A stretch of DNA of 64,000 bases from an uncultured Porphyromonadaceae bacterium (GTDB taxonomy: Bacteria; Bacteroidota; Bacteroidia; Bacteroidales; Coprobacteraceae). The translations under genes and the position numbers were made by a program. Positions within the stretch are counted from its first letter, which is position 1. Every line of letters begins with the position of its first letter. Of the stretch, positions 43,580 to 52,467 are shown in pieces. The stretch is taken from assembly GCA_900545915.1 (NCBI GenBank), contig URAV01000017.1, positions 1 through 64,000 on the forward strand. Direction: 5' to 3'. The notes beneath the pieces are model-generated. The model had not been told where the DNA came from and did not search any database. It saw nothing but the letters and a program-made list of their open reading frames with translations.

Positions 43580-45850
43580 ATGAATTTAAAATTACGTTTT
43601 TTCTCTCTATTATTCATTGCGTTTTTATTCCCGAAATGTCTTTTTGCGAGTTCTACGTTTCTACATCTGGATTGGAAAAATTATTTGGCAAAATATGACT
43701 TGCTTTGGAATCGTTTACCGGAGAAAGTCTGGCAGTCTCCTTTTATGGGGAATGGAATGTTAGGCACGTATATCGTGTATGAGAAAGATTGCAATTCGAT
43801 GCGTTTTGAGGTGTGTCGGAGCGATGTTCACGATCATCGTGTCGTGCCTGAAACAGGAGATGGGAATATATTGTTCAATCGTTCCCGTCTTATGATTGGA
43901 CATTTTTTGATGAAGCCGTGCGGTCGCATTTTGAAATGCGACATGCGTACGGATATTTATAATGCGGAGACTTCAGGGACGATTATAACGGATAAGGGTT
44001 CGATCCGATTTGAAGTTTTTGTGCATTCGCTTGATATGGGGATTATCGTAAAGACTCATGCATCGTCCGGAGAAAACGGGTTTACGTGGCAATGGGTTTC
44101 GGATTCACCAAATTCTCCTCGGTATGATAAGTTTAAAGCAAGCGGGAATACTTCGAAGGTGGTACGGGAATATAAAGAGAATGCTCCGGCTGTTGTAGAT
44201 GAAGAAAACCGAACGGCATTGTTTACTTATTTGAATGGCGGACAGACTGCCGTCCGTTGGTATATTTCGGGAAAAGGCAGTACTCGGAGTCTATATGTGA
44301 CTTGCGCCCATTCTTATCCTGAACATAATGCTTTGCAATTGTCTCGAGAATACCTTGATCGGATATTGAAACCATCTTATTCGAAGTTGAAAAAGACGCA
44401 TCGGGAGTGGTGGAATAGCTTTTATCAGAAAAGTTTTATTTCTTTACCGGATAAGAGAATCGAGAATTTTTATTGGATACAATTATATAAGTTGGGATCG
44501 GCTACCCGTGCGGATCGGGGGATTATCGATAATACAGGACCATGGATGGCTTTGACGCAATGGCCTGCTGCATGGTGGAATTTGAATGTGCAGCTTTCCT
44601 ATTGGACAACTTATCCTTCTAATCATTTAGAACTTTCTCGTTCTTTGTCCAATACGATTTTTGCAGAAGAAAAGAACTTGATTTTAAATGTTCCGCAAAA
44701 ATACAGATATAATTCTGCCGCTTTAGCACGGGCTACAGCTCCTGATTTGGTCGGATGGGTACGTGAAGCCGGAGCTTCGAAAGATGGTCCGGAGATCGGT
44801 TTATTGACATGGGCTTGTCATAATATATGGTTGGAGTATCGTTATTCGATGGATAAGGAGATTTTGAAAAAGTTATTCCCTATATTGAAACGTTCGGTCA
44901 ACTATTATCTGCATTTTTTGAAAGAGGAGGATGATAAGCGGTTTCATCTACCTTCTACCTATTCTCCGGAATACGGCAGTGCTCCGGATTGTAATTTTGA
45001 TCTGTCGTTGTTGAAATGGGGTTGTAAAACGCTTTTGGAAGCGGATTCTATTCTTGGTAAAAGTGATAGTTTGCGCTCACGTTGGAAAGATGTTTATGCA
45101 AGACTGACTGATTTCCCTTCCGATCCGGATGAAGGTTGGATGATTGGCAGGAATCGTCCGTATGATATGTCGCACAGGCATTATTCTCATTTATTGATGG
45201 CTTATCCGCTGTACCTTGTGAATCGAGATCAGCCGGGAGGCAAGGAGATGATCGTTAAGAGTGTAAGCCATTGGCAAAGTATAAAAGGCGCTCTTGAGGG
45301 ATATTCTCGTACAGGGGCGGCATCTTTATATGCTTCTGTCGGGGAAGGGGACAAGGCTTTGGCTTATTTAGAAGAATTTATGCAAAAGTCTATGCAGCCG
45401 AATACTTGTTATCAGGAAGGAGGAAATCCGGTAATAGAGACTCCTCTTTCGGGTGCTCGGTCTTTATTGGATATGGTATTACAGAGCTGGGGCGGTAAAA
45501 TTCGTATTTTTCCGGCAATTCCCGAAGTATGGGGTGACTTCGCGTTTGATAATTTACTGGCAGAAGGAGCATTCGAAGTGAGTGCCGTTCGTAAAAACGG
45601 GAAAGTCGCATGGATTCGTATTCACAGTTTGGCGGGAGAACCGTGTTTGATAGAGTGTAATTTTTCGGGGAAACTGTATCAAAAAGGGAAACGGAGGTAT
45701 AAGATCGATCGAATTTCCGATACTCTTTTTAGCTTGGACTTGAAAGTAGGGGAAGAGGTCGTTCTGTATAATGATCTGTCTTTTAAAGATTTTAAGATAG
45801 AGCCGGTTCCCGGTGTCGAGAATAGAAAACCTTTCGGTTTTTATAATTGA
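43580..45850 (+). CDS. Divergent GH95-like exported glycoside hydrolase
   Basis: A 756-residue protein with signal peptide MNLKLRFFSLLFIAFLFPKCLFA and the (alpha/alpha)6 barrel of GH95. Counterparts of the fucosidase active site are Asn334/Asn336 in WNLNVQLSYW and Glu464 in TYSPEYGSAP. Where GH95 enzymes have the catalytic-network aspartate (QIDGNFGG) this protein has Glu620 in PVIETPLSGA. It is therefore a remote member with probably a different sugar or linkage preference. The GH43 gene follows after 38 bases, and the two should act on the same glycan. No SusC/SusD pair is present. Confidence 0.83.
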   Translation: MNLKLRFFSLLFIAFLFPKCLFASSTFLHLDWKNYLAKYDLLWNRLPEKVWQSPFMGNGMLGTYIVYEKDCNSMRFEVCRSDVHDHRVVPETGDGNILFNRSRLMIGHFLMKPCGRILKCDMRTDIYNAETSGTIITDKGSIRFEVFVHSLDMGIIVKTHASSGENGFTWQWVSDSPNSPRYDKFKASGNTSKVVREYKENAPAVVDEENRTALFTYLNGGQTAVRWYISGKGSTRSLYVTCAHSYPEHNALQLSREYLDRILKPSYSKLKKTHREWWNSFYQKSFISLPDKRIENFYWIQLYKLGSATRADRGIIDNTGPWMALTQWPAAWWNLNVQLSYWTTYPSNHLELSRSLSNTIFAEEKNLILNVPQKYRYNSAALARATAPDLVGWVREAGASKDGPEIGLLTWACHNIWLEYRYSMDKEILKKLFPILKRSVNYYLHFLKEEDDKRFHLPSTYSPEYGSAPDCNFDLSLLKWGCKTLLEADSILGKSDSLRSRWKDVYARLTDFPSDPDEGWMIGRNRPYDMSHRHYSHLLMAYPLYLVNRDQPGGKEMIVKSVSHWQSIKGALEGYSRTGAASLYASVGEGDKALAYLEEFMQKSMQPNTCYQEGGNPVIETPLSGARSLLDMVLQSWGGKIRIFPAIPEVWGDFAFDNLLAEGAFEVSAVRKNGKVAWIRIHSLAGEPCLIECNFSGKLYQKGKRRYKIDRISDTLFSLDLKVGEEVVLYNDLSFKDFKIEPVPGVENRKPFGFYN

Positions 45851-45888
45851 TGGAGTGTGTTATCTAATTCAATTTAAAATATGATTAT

Positions 45889-46884
45889 ATGAAAAAAAAT
45901 TTGTTGTTTATTTCACTGTTCATGGTGGCGGTAGCCGGAATGACGGTGTTCGAGGTGTCCGGAACGAATGCCGGGAAAAAGGAGAAAAGAACACCGGTGA
46001 CTTTGGGTCCCAACCCTTTTGTAACCCATATATTTACGGCAGATCCTTCTGCCCATGTATGGAACGACGGGCGTTTGTATGTGTATCCTTCACATGATAT
46101 AGATCCTCCTCGTGGGTGCGACTTGATGGATCGTTATCATGTATTTTCTACAGATGATATGGTAAATTGGACTGATCACGGGGAGATTTTGAATTCGAGT
46201 CAAGTGCCGTGGGGACGTCCTGAGGGAGGTTTTATGTGGGCTCCTGATTGTGCTTATAAAAACGGTACTTATTATTTTTATTTTCCACATCCGAGTGGTA
46301 CGGATTGGAATAATACATGGAAAGTCGGAATTGCGACGAGCAAGTATCCGGCAAAAGATTTTAAAGTGCAAGGGTATATCGAGGGGCTAGGCGATGCTTT
46401 TGCCATGATCGATCCTTGTGTATTTGTGGATGATGATGGTCAGGCATATTTTTATTATGGCGGTGGCGGAAGATGTATTGGTGCTAAACTGAAAGATAAT
46501 ATGGTAGAATTAGCGGAAAAACCGCAGAGGATGGAAGGTCTTTCAGATTTTCACGAGGCTGCTTGGATACATAAGAGAAACGGAATTTATTATTTGTCTT
46601 ATTCCGATAATGTTCCTCATCCCAATGGAAACAGGATGCATTATGCTACCAGTACGAGCCCTTTAGGACCGTGGACTTATCGCGGAGTGATTTTGGAAGC
46701 GACGGGTTCTGGCACGAGCCATGGATCTATTGTGGAATATAAAGGGGAATGGTATTTGTTTTATCATAATTGTTCTATTTCGGGAAAAGGAAATCTGCGT
46801 TCGATATGCGTAGATAAATTATATTATAATCCTGACGGAAGCATTCAGTTAGTAAAACAGACAAAGGGTGGTATTAAAAAATAG
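45889..46884 (+). CDS. GH43 family glycoside hydrolase, exported
   Basis: A 331-residue five-bladed propeller enzyme with N-terminal signal sequence MKKNLLFISLFMVAVAGMTV. The three catalytic residues of GH43 are in place: Asp of FTADPSAHVWNDG (general base), Asp of AMIDPCVFVDDDG (pKa modulator) and Glu of SDFHEAAWIHK (general acid). Members cleave alpha-L-arabinofuranosyl, beta-xylosyl or beta-galactosyl linkages; the subfamily cannot be fixed here. It is paired with the GH95-like gene upstream and ends at a terminator. Confidence 0.93.
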   Translation: MKKNLLFISLFMVAVAGMTVFEVSGTNAGKKEKRTPVTLGPNPFVTHIFTADPSAHVWNDGRLYVYPSHDIDPPRGCDLMDRYHVFSTDDMVNWTDHGEILNSSQVPWGRPEGGFMWAPDCAYKNGTYYFYFPHPSGTDWNNTWKVGIATSKYPAKDFKVQGYIEGLGDAFAMIDPCVFVDDDGQAYFYYGGGGRCIGAKLKDNMVELAEKPQRMEGLSDFHEAAWIHKRNGIYYLSYSDNVPHPNGNRMHYATSTSPLGPWTYRGVILEATGSGTSHGSIVEYKGEWYLFYHNCSISGKGNLRSICVDKLYYNPDGSIQLVKQTKGGIKK

Positions 46885-46912
46885 AATTTTTATATTGAGT
46901 TGAAAAGAGAGA

Positions 46913-46945
46913 GGGACTGTTCAAAAAAGAACAGCCCCTTTTTGT
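46913..46945 (+). terminator. Terminator after the GH43 gene
   Basis: The stem GGGACTGTTC / GAACAGCCCC has one A-C mismatch and the loop AAAAAA, followed by TTTTT. It lies between GH43 and the convergent gadC. Confidence 0.85.
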
Positions 46946-46959
46946 AATTTAATTAAATA

Positions 46960-48489
46960 TCATTCAGTCGTATTTTTATTAGCAGGTTCTTGTACTGTTT
47001 GTGTAGTCGCTGTTGTTCCGGTTTCGGGTACTGTCGTATTTTCTTCCCAATGGAATGGCGCAAATTCGGTGTCTTTACTTTTCCATGACGGTTTACGGGC
47101 GGCATAGATAATAAACGGAGCTGCCACAACGACTATACAGCCTATGATAAGAACAGAGAACCATACAGTATTATTTCCTGTCGATATCTGACTGGGTGGA
47201 ATGAAACTTAATACGAAAGCAAGTAACGATCCGCAGAATCCGAGTCCGGCAACAAACCAGATCAACCCGTTACCTTTACTTCCGATACGGAAAGGTCTGT
47301 CTGCTTTTTTCATGTTATACCGCAAATAAATGGCTGCAGCAAACATCATCAAATACATGATGAGGTAAAGCAGAACTGTGAGCTGGGAGAGAATCTGGTA
47401 GAAACTTTGAACAGAGGGCATTACAACGAAAAGTAAGCTTAAAAGAGTAACTGCGAGTCCTTGAAGATATAGAATATTTTTTTGTACGCCTATTTTGTTT
47501 GTTTTTTGGAAGAATGGAGGTAGATAACCGGCTCTTCCTACGGCAAATATACCTTTTGACGGACCTGCGACCCAAGTCAATACTCCGGCTAATACCCCGA
47601 ATGCCAGTGCTACGGCAATGACCGGTGATAGCCATGACATGCGGATAAAGCTGAAATAATTATCAAATCCTTCCAGTAAGCTTTGGGTCAGGTTGATATC
47701 TTTTTGTGGAATGATGATTCCGAGAGAGAATGTTCCTAATATAAAAATGATAACCGTAATGGCTGAACCTATGAATACGGCTTTAGGATAATTTTTTGCA
47801 GGATTATTTATATCTTTTACATGTATCCCGCCCATTTCCATACCGGCATAAAACAAAAATATACTGGCTGCTAATACCAGATTGTCGAATTTTGAAAAGT
47901 CCGGAAGAAAGTCTCCGGAGAAATCCATTTGGGATTGTCCGCCCATTGCCAGATAGACAATGGCAAGTATAACTAATAAGGCTGCCGGGATAATAGTCCC
48001 TACCATACCGCCGATTTTAGCTACTTTACCAACCCAGTTTAATCCTTTCAGGGAAATAAAGGTTGCCAACCAATATATGATTAAAACTACGATCAACGTG
48101 TAAATTTTGTTAGATGCCAATAACATGTCTTGAGAGTGATCCATTCCTATAAATGCGATAGAGACAGCTCCGAAGGTAAGTACGGTCGGATACCAGATCG
48201 TACTTTCTATCCATTGTAACCAGATGGCGAGAAATCCGAATTTTTTACCGAACGCTTCCCCTACCCATCGGAATACTCCGCCTTGTTTATCCTGAAACAT
48301 AGCTGCCAGTTCTGCGGCGACCAGTGCCGTCGGGATTAAAAATACGATTGCAGCGAACAGATAATAGAATGCCGAGCTTAATCCATATTCTGCTTCTGCC
48401 GGAAGTCCCCGTAGTGATACTACTGCCGTAACGTTCATGATCGCTAAAGTAAAGACTCCGAGTTTTACTGTTTTTCCAATATTTGCCAT
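46960..48489 (-). CDS. gadC: Glutamate:GABA antiporter (GadC-like APC transporter)
   Basis: A 509-residue amino-acid antiporter of the APC superfamily with 12 membrane segments. Seen: MNVTAVVSLRGLPAEAEYGL in the first helix, FLIPTALVAAELAAMF, and SIFLFYAGMEMGGIHVKDIN in the sixth, which resembles GadC/glutamate antiporters. A hydrophilic C-terminal tail could act as the pH plug. It would import glutamate and export GABA. The assignment is backed by gadB and glsA within 5 kb. Its promoter region is shared, divergently, with the channel gene and contains a full repeat. Confidence 0.92.
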   Translation of the reverse strand: MANIGKTVKLGVFTLAIMNVTAVVSLRGLPAEAEYGLSSAFYYLFAAIVFLIPTALVAAELAAMFQDKQGGVFRWVGEAFGKKFGFLAIWLQWIESTIWYPTVLTFGAVSIAFIGMDHSQDMLLASNKIYTLIVVLIIYWLATFISLKGLNWVGKVAKIGGMVGTIIPAALLVILAIVYLAMGGQSQMDFSGDFLPDFSKFDNLVLAASIFLFYAGMEMGGIHVKDINNPAKNYPKAVFIGSAITVIIFILGTFSLGIIIPQKDINLTQSLLEGFDNYFSFIRMSWLSPVIAVALAFGVLAGVLTWVAGPSKGIFAVGRAGYLPPFFQKTNKIGVQKNILYLQGLAVTLLSLLFVVMPSVQSFYQILSQLTVLLYLIMYLMMFAAAIYLRYNMKKADRPFRIGSKGNGLIWFVAGLGFCGSLLAFVLSFIPPSQISTGNNTVWFSVLIIGCIVVVAAPFIIYAARKPSWKSKDTEFAPFHWEENTTVPETGTTATTQTVQEPANKNTTE

Positions 48490-48558
48490 AATTTATGTAT
48501 TAAAGAAATTATTTGTATATCTGCTTTTGGTATAACAAATTCTTGTACTGTTGGTTTA

Positions 48559-48723
48559 GAGCCTATCTAAATTTTCCGATAAAGAAATATTATCAGTTCT
48601 TTTTTGCATTTTTCTCCTTGTTTCACTTGTCAGATAGCCTTGTGCTATCTTCCTCGTAAAAACGACAAAACTTCTTCGAAAGAAACTCTCGAATCTGATC
48701 TGAGTAAAATTTAAACAAGCTCT
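48559..48723 (+). repeat. Dispersed repeat, full-length reference copy (type A)
   Basis: 165 bp. Left end AGAGCCTATCTAAATTTTCC, right end GTAAAATTTAAACAAGCTCT. The interior has TTTCACTTGTCAGATAGCC, CTTCCTCGTAAAAACG and TTCTTCGAAAGAAACTCTCG. The copies at 202-377 and 57178-57327 share this interior. It lies in the 327-base divergent gap between gadC and the channel gene, which otherwise shows no clear feature. Confidence 0.8.
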
Positions 48724-48816
48724 AAGTCGGATAAAACCACTTTGGTTAAACAAACTTGCAGGAAGGGTTGTTTTTAGGGAAAACAATATTGAATATTATT
48801 ATATTAAAAAATAAAT

Positions 48817-49584
48817 ATGAAATCCGCATTATCTGATTTTATTTATGAGAAGAAGGGAATATACGGTATTTTACATGTCGTTATCTTATTATTGTCTCTA
48901 TTTTTGATTATAAGTATCTCTATTGATACGTTCAAGAATTTACCTTTTCTGACACAGGGCAGTTATTTGAAAATTCAGTTATGGATATGTACTTTTTTTA
49001 TATTCGATTTTATCTTGGAATTTTTCCTTTCACATCGAAAGCTTCATTATTTACGCACTCATTTTGTATTTTTGATTATTTCGATTCCGTATATCAATAT
49101 ATTTGATTATTATCATGTAGCATTTTCTCCGGAAATCCGTTATTTTTTACGTTTTATACCTTTGATACGGGGAGGCTATGCGTTGGCAATAGTCGTAGGC
49201 TGGTTATCTTATAATAAAGCTTCTAGTTTGTTTACTTCATATCTGACGATGTTGTTGGCTACCGTATATTTTTCGAGTCTTATATTTTTCGTATTGGAAC
49301 ATAAAGTGAATCCTCTCGTTCCTAATTACGGTGAAGCCTTGTGGTGGGCTTTTATGGATGTAACGACGGTGGGCTCGAATATTTATGCCGTGACGATTAC
49401 AGGGAAAGTGCTTTCGGTATTGTTGGCTGCGTTGGGAATGATGATGTTTCCTATATTTACGGTGTATGTAACGAGTTTGGTACAGAAAGCGAATTTGGAT
49501 AAAAAAGAATATCTTCAACAAGCAAGTAATAATTCTGCCTCTGCAGGGACATCTACTCAGGCCCAAACGGAAACAAATCCGTAA
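48817..49584 (+). CDS. Six-TM potassium-channel-like ion channel of the gad cluster
   Basis: A 255-residue membrane protein with the plan of a voltage-gated channel subunit: five helices, a pore loop and the inner helix (about residues 15-40, 48-68, 75-95, 108-130, 135-160, 195-218). The S4-like helix RYFLRFIPLIRGG has only three arginines. The pore filter is TTVGSN (residues 183-188) where K+ channels have TVGYGD. A polar tail, SNNSASAGTSTQAQTE, follows. Such channels accompany gad genes in Bacteroides and may balance charge during proton uptake. Ion selectivity is doubtful with this filter. Confidence 0.85.
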   Translation: MKSALSDFIYEKKGIYGILHVVILLLSLFLIISISIDTFKNLPFLTQGSYLKIQLWICTFFIFDFILEFFLSHRKLHYLRTHFVFLIISIPYINIFDYYHVAFSPEIRYFLRFIPLIRGGYALAIVVGWLSYNKASSLFTSYLTMLLATVYFSSLIFFVLEHKVNPLVPNYGEALWWAFMDVTTVGSNIYAVTITGKVLSVLLAALGMMMFPIFTVYVTSLVQKANLDKKEYLQQASNNSASAGTSTQAQTETNP

Positions 49585-49610
49585 ACAGAAATTCCTGTTT
49601 ACGGATTTGT
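49573..49610. terminator. Bidirectional terminator between the channel and glsA
   Basis: A perfect 16-bp stem (49573-49588 with 49595-49610) and the loop AAATTC. The TAA stop of the channel gene lies inside the left arm. The convergent glsA ends at 49630. Confidence 0.88.
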
Positions 49611-49629
49611 TCCGGAATGTTTTTTACAC

Positions 49630-50595
49630 CTATTCGACTATTGTAACTTGGTCTCCGCTGAATACCGATAGTTCTAATTTATTCATAATATGTTTAATTG
49701 CTAATTGGGCTTTTACCGAATTTCCGGCATTGTCGATGGGGGGTGCAAAGGCTGCGATTCCGAATAATCCGGGAAGTGTGCCCATTACACCGCCTCCGAC
49801 TCCTGTTTTTGCAGGAATACCGGAAGTATAAAGCCAGTCGCCTGTATGTTCATAGAACCCTACGGTAGCGATGAGTGAAGTTATTTTTGGAGAGAGTCCT
49901 GTATCGAATATCTGTTTTCGGGTAATCGGATTTATTCCGTTATTGGCAATCGTAGCTCCGCATATTGATAATTGGGTTGCTGTGATTCCTAACGAACATT
50001 GCCGGGTGTAAAGGTCGAGAGACATTGTCGGATCGTCATAGATGCGGTTGTAATTTTTAAGTAGCCATGCTATAGACCGGTTGTTGAAATTTGTCTCTGA
50101 TTCTGACTTATATAATTCGTCAATCAATTGAGGGGCACTTCCGCATAAATCGGTAATATTATCGACGATTGCTTTCCATTTGTTTTCGGGATCAGCTATA
50201 GGTTTTACCATACTGCATGCAGTGATTGCGCCTGCGTTGACCAAAGGTGTGGAGGGATGATCGTTTTCCAATAAAATGGCGAATATCGAGTTAAATGGTA
50301 ATCCGGTGGCATCTGCCCCGATTTTTTCGAGAAGTTGTTGAGCCCCGTATTGCCGGAGAACCAAAATAGCTGTGTGAACTTTAGATACTGATTCTATTCC
50401 GAATTTATATTCTGAATCTCCTAATTGAATTGTCTGTCCATTGAGCAGACATATACTGATCCCGAACAGATTTTTATTTATGTTGGCTAAATATGGGATA
50501 TAATCGGCATTTTTTCCGTCAGTGTTTGTTTTATACAGGTCAAAAGCTTCTTGAGCTGCGTCTTTGATTTGGGAAATGGAAATTTTCTTTTGCAT
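49630..50595 (-). CDS. glsA: Glutaminase A
   Basis: A 321-residue serine-dependent glutaminase with beta-lactamase-like fold, hydrolysing glutamine to glutamate and ammonia. The catalytic S-x-x-K is Ser69-Lys72 in FGIESVSKVH, followed by TPLVNAGAITACSM and the glycine-rich SGIPAKTGVGGGVMG. Full length for the family. It supplies both ammonia (which consumes protons) and glutamate for GadB. It is downstream of gadB in the same direction, with a palindromic repeat in the 152-base gap. Confidence 0.95.
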   Translation of the reverse strand: MQKKISISQIKDAAQEAFDLYKTNTDGKNADYIPYLANINKNLFGISICLLNGQTIQLGDSEYKFGIESVSKVHTAILVLRQYGAQQLLEKIGADATGLPFNSIFAILLENDHPSTPLVNAGAITACSMVKPIADPENKWKAIVDNITDLCGSAPQLIDELYKSESETNFNNRSIAWLLKNYNRIYDDPTMSLDLYTRQCSLGITATQLSICGATIANNGINPITRKQIFDTGLSPKITSLIATVGFYEHTGDWLYTSGIPAKTGVGGGVMGTLPGLFGIAAFAPPIDNAGNSVKAQLAIKHIMNKLELSVFSGDQVTIVE

Positions 50596-50657
50596 ACCTT
50601 TTCTGGATTAAAAACGGGAGTTGTTTTTAGGATACGGGAATGTTATTGTCCCGTTTG

Positions 50658-50716
50658 AGAGCCTGTCTAAATTTTACCGATAATATTTTTTTTGCCGGAA
50701 AATTTAGACAGGCTCT
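50658..50716. repeat. Dispersed repeat, minimal palindromic copy inside the gad operon
   Basis: A 59-bp element with a perfect 18-bp inverted repeat: AGAGCCTGTCTAAATTTT at 50658-50675 and its complement at 50699-50716. The short centre contains ATAATATTTTTTTTG. It lies between gadB and glsA, so it would fold as a strong hairpin in a gadB-glsA mRNA. Confidence 0.88.
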
Positions 50717-50747
50717 TTAGAACAACTCCCGAAAGTTTTTATATTTA

Positions 50748-52187
50748 TTATTTCTTTTTTCGACCTGAACCTGTATGGGTGAATACAGACCCTTTGATCT
50801 CGATGTTTTTTTCTTGCGCAATGCGGGTCGGAGTCGGGTATTCGAGTTTTTCGAGTTCGGCAATTGCACTGTTAATGTCATTTAATAACATATCTGCCAT
50901 ATCTCGGCTGAATCCTTGACGTACAACAATACGCATTACGATGTAATTTTGAATGTTTTCGGGAAGGGTGTATGCCGGAACCATCCATCCGCCTTGTTTC
51001 AGTTTATCTTGTAAGTCATAGAGTGTCCATTTTGCTGTTTTTGCATATTCCGGTTTCATGTACCAGATGAACAGCGGATTGACTACTTCAGGACTATAAT
51101 TAACAAACGGTTTCATTTGCCCGATTTGCTGATGCAAATATTTGGCAATTTCCATACCGTTTTGTTGAATAGCTTTGTATCCTTCGAATCCGAGTCGGAT
51201 AAATTGATAATATTGACCTAATATTTGTGCTGCCGGACGAGAGAAGTTCAGGCCTACTTGAGTAATATTCGCTCCTAAATAGTTAACGCTGAAAGACATT
51301 TCTTCCGGTAAATATTTGGCATCTTTCCAGACAACCCAGCCGAGTCCCGGATATACCAATCCGAATTTATGTCCCGATGTACTAATTGATAATACCCATT
51401 TCAGTCGGAAATCCCATTTTAATTCAGGTTGTAGGAATGGCAGAATAAAACCTCCGCTGGCTGCATCTACATGAATAGGAATGTCGAATCCTGTTTTTGT
51501 ATTGTATGCATCAAGTGCCTTGTCGAGGGCTTCGACGTCATCGTTCAATCCTGTCCAAGTAACTCCTTCGATAGGGACGATGCAAATCGTGTTTTCATCG
51601 CACATTTTCAGTGCGGCTTCGGGATCTAATGTTGTTTTTTCGAGAGTCAATGGAACTTGTCTCATCTCGATTTGCCATAATTGTGCGAATTTTTCCCACA
51701 CGACTTGAAATCCGGAGGAGATTACGAAATTAGGTTTGTCTGTCGGTTTGCCCTGAGCTTGTCTTTTTTTACGCCATCGTAGCCAAGCTGCTACTCCGCC
51801 TAACATGCACGCTTCGGAAGAACCGATAGCTAAAGCTCCGCTTTTCCATTTTGCTTGTTCTGGAGTGTTCCATAAATTAGCGATGATGTTGATACATTTT
51901 GCGTTCATTACGGCTATACGGGGATACTCCGTTTCGTCGATATAATTGATGTCGATAGCTTCATTCATCAATTTAGTGGCATAATCATCCATGTAAGTCG
52001 TTACGAATGTTGCCAGATTTAAACGGGGTTGCGTCTGCGCGAATGTTTCATCTTTTACCATCTGGTATGCGATCTGCGGTGTGGTAGGACCATCGGGAAT
52101 TTTATCGACAGGGGAGGGCTGCAACATCTCGTTTGATCCGAAAATAGCGGTTTTAGCATCTCCGTTTCTGAAATTTAGATCTTTCAT
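50748..52187 (-). CDS. gadB: Glutamate decarboxylase
   Basis: A 479-residue PLP enzyme that turns glutamate into GABA and CO2, consuming a proton. Group II decarboxylase motifs: GALAIGSSEACMLGGVA, IHVDAASGGFILPFLQPE and the PLP lysine (about residue 275) in STSGHKFGLVYPGLGW. The C-terminus ends in VFTHTGSGRKKK; in E. coli GadB a C-terminal histidine closes the site at neutral pH, and the HTG here is comparable. The first two codons are both ATG; I used the second (MKDLNFRNGD). Confidence 0.96.
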   Translation of the reverse strand: MKDLNFRNGDAKTAIFGSNEMLQPSPVDKIPDGPTTPQIAYQMVKDETFAQTQPRLNLATFVTTYMDDYATKLMNEAIDINYIDETEYPRIAVMNAKCINIIANLWNTPEQAKWKSGALAIGSSEACMLGGVAAWLRWRKKRQAQGKPTDKPNFVISSGFQVVWEKFAQLWQIEMRQVPLTLEKTTLDPEAALKMCDENTICIVPIEGVTWTGLNDDVEALDKALDAYNTKTGFDIPIHVDAASGGFILPFLQPELKWDFRLKWVLSISTSGHKFGLVYPGLGWVVWKDAKYLPEEMSFSVNYLGANITQVGLNFSRPAAQILGQYYQFIRLGFEGYKAIQQNGMEIAKYLHQQIGQMKPFVNYSPEVVNPLFIWYMKPEYAKTAKWTLYDLQDKLKQGGWMVPAYTLPENIQNYIVMRIVVRQGFSRDMADMLLNDINSAIAELEKLEYPTPTRIAQEKNIEIKGSVFTHTGSGRKKK

Positions 52188-52321
52188 CATTAAATTGTTT
52201 TTATAGGGTTCAACATAAATTGCCGATATGATACTTATTCATATCATAGTCAGAACACTTATGATTGCGTAATGTTTCCCGGTTTTGAATATTGCTACAC
52301 TATTTGGGGTTTATTAAAAAA

Positions 52322-52380
52322 CAGGTTTCTGAGAACCTCCCTGAATTTTTCGATAAAAAATATCCTGTAAGATTTAAATA
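52322..52380 (+). repeat. Dispersed repeat, short degraded copy
   Basis: GAGAACCTCCCTGAATTTTTC-GATAAAAAATATCCTG matches the start of the copy at 30659; the right end is reduced to AGATTTAAATAGG. It sits in the divergent gap between gadB and the MFS gene. The rest of 52188-52467 shows no other feature. Confidence 0.5.
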
Positions 52381-52467
52381 GGATATAAACGATTTTGTTT
52401 TGATGAAGTTAGGTATTAAACATTCGGAGTTTTTGTTTGTTTTTTTATTGTTGAATAAAAATTGAAT

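Noticed and set aside
422..46884. Calling the GH95 and GH43 genes polysaccharide utilization loci
   Set aside because: No SusC/SusD pair accompanies either group, and the reg_prop regulator is far away, so the definition is not met.
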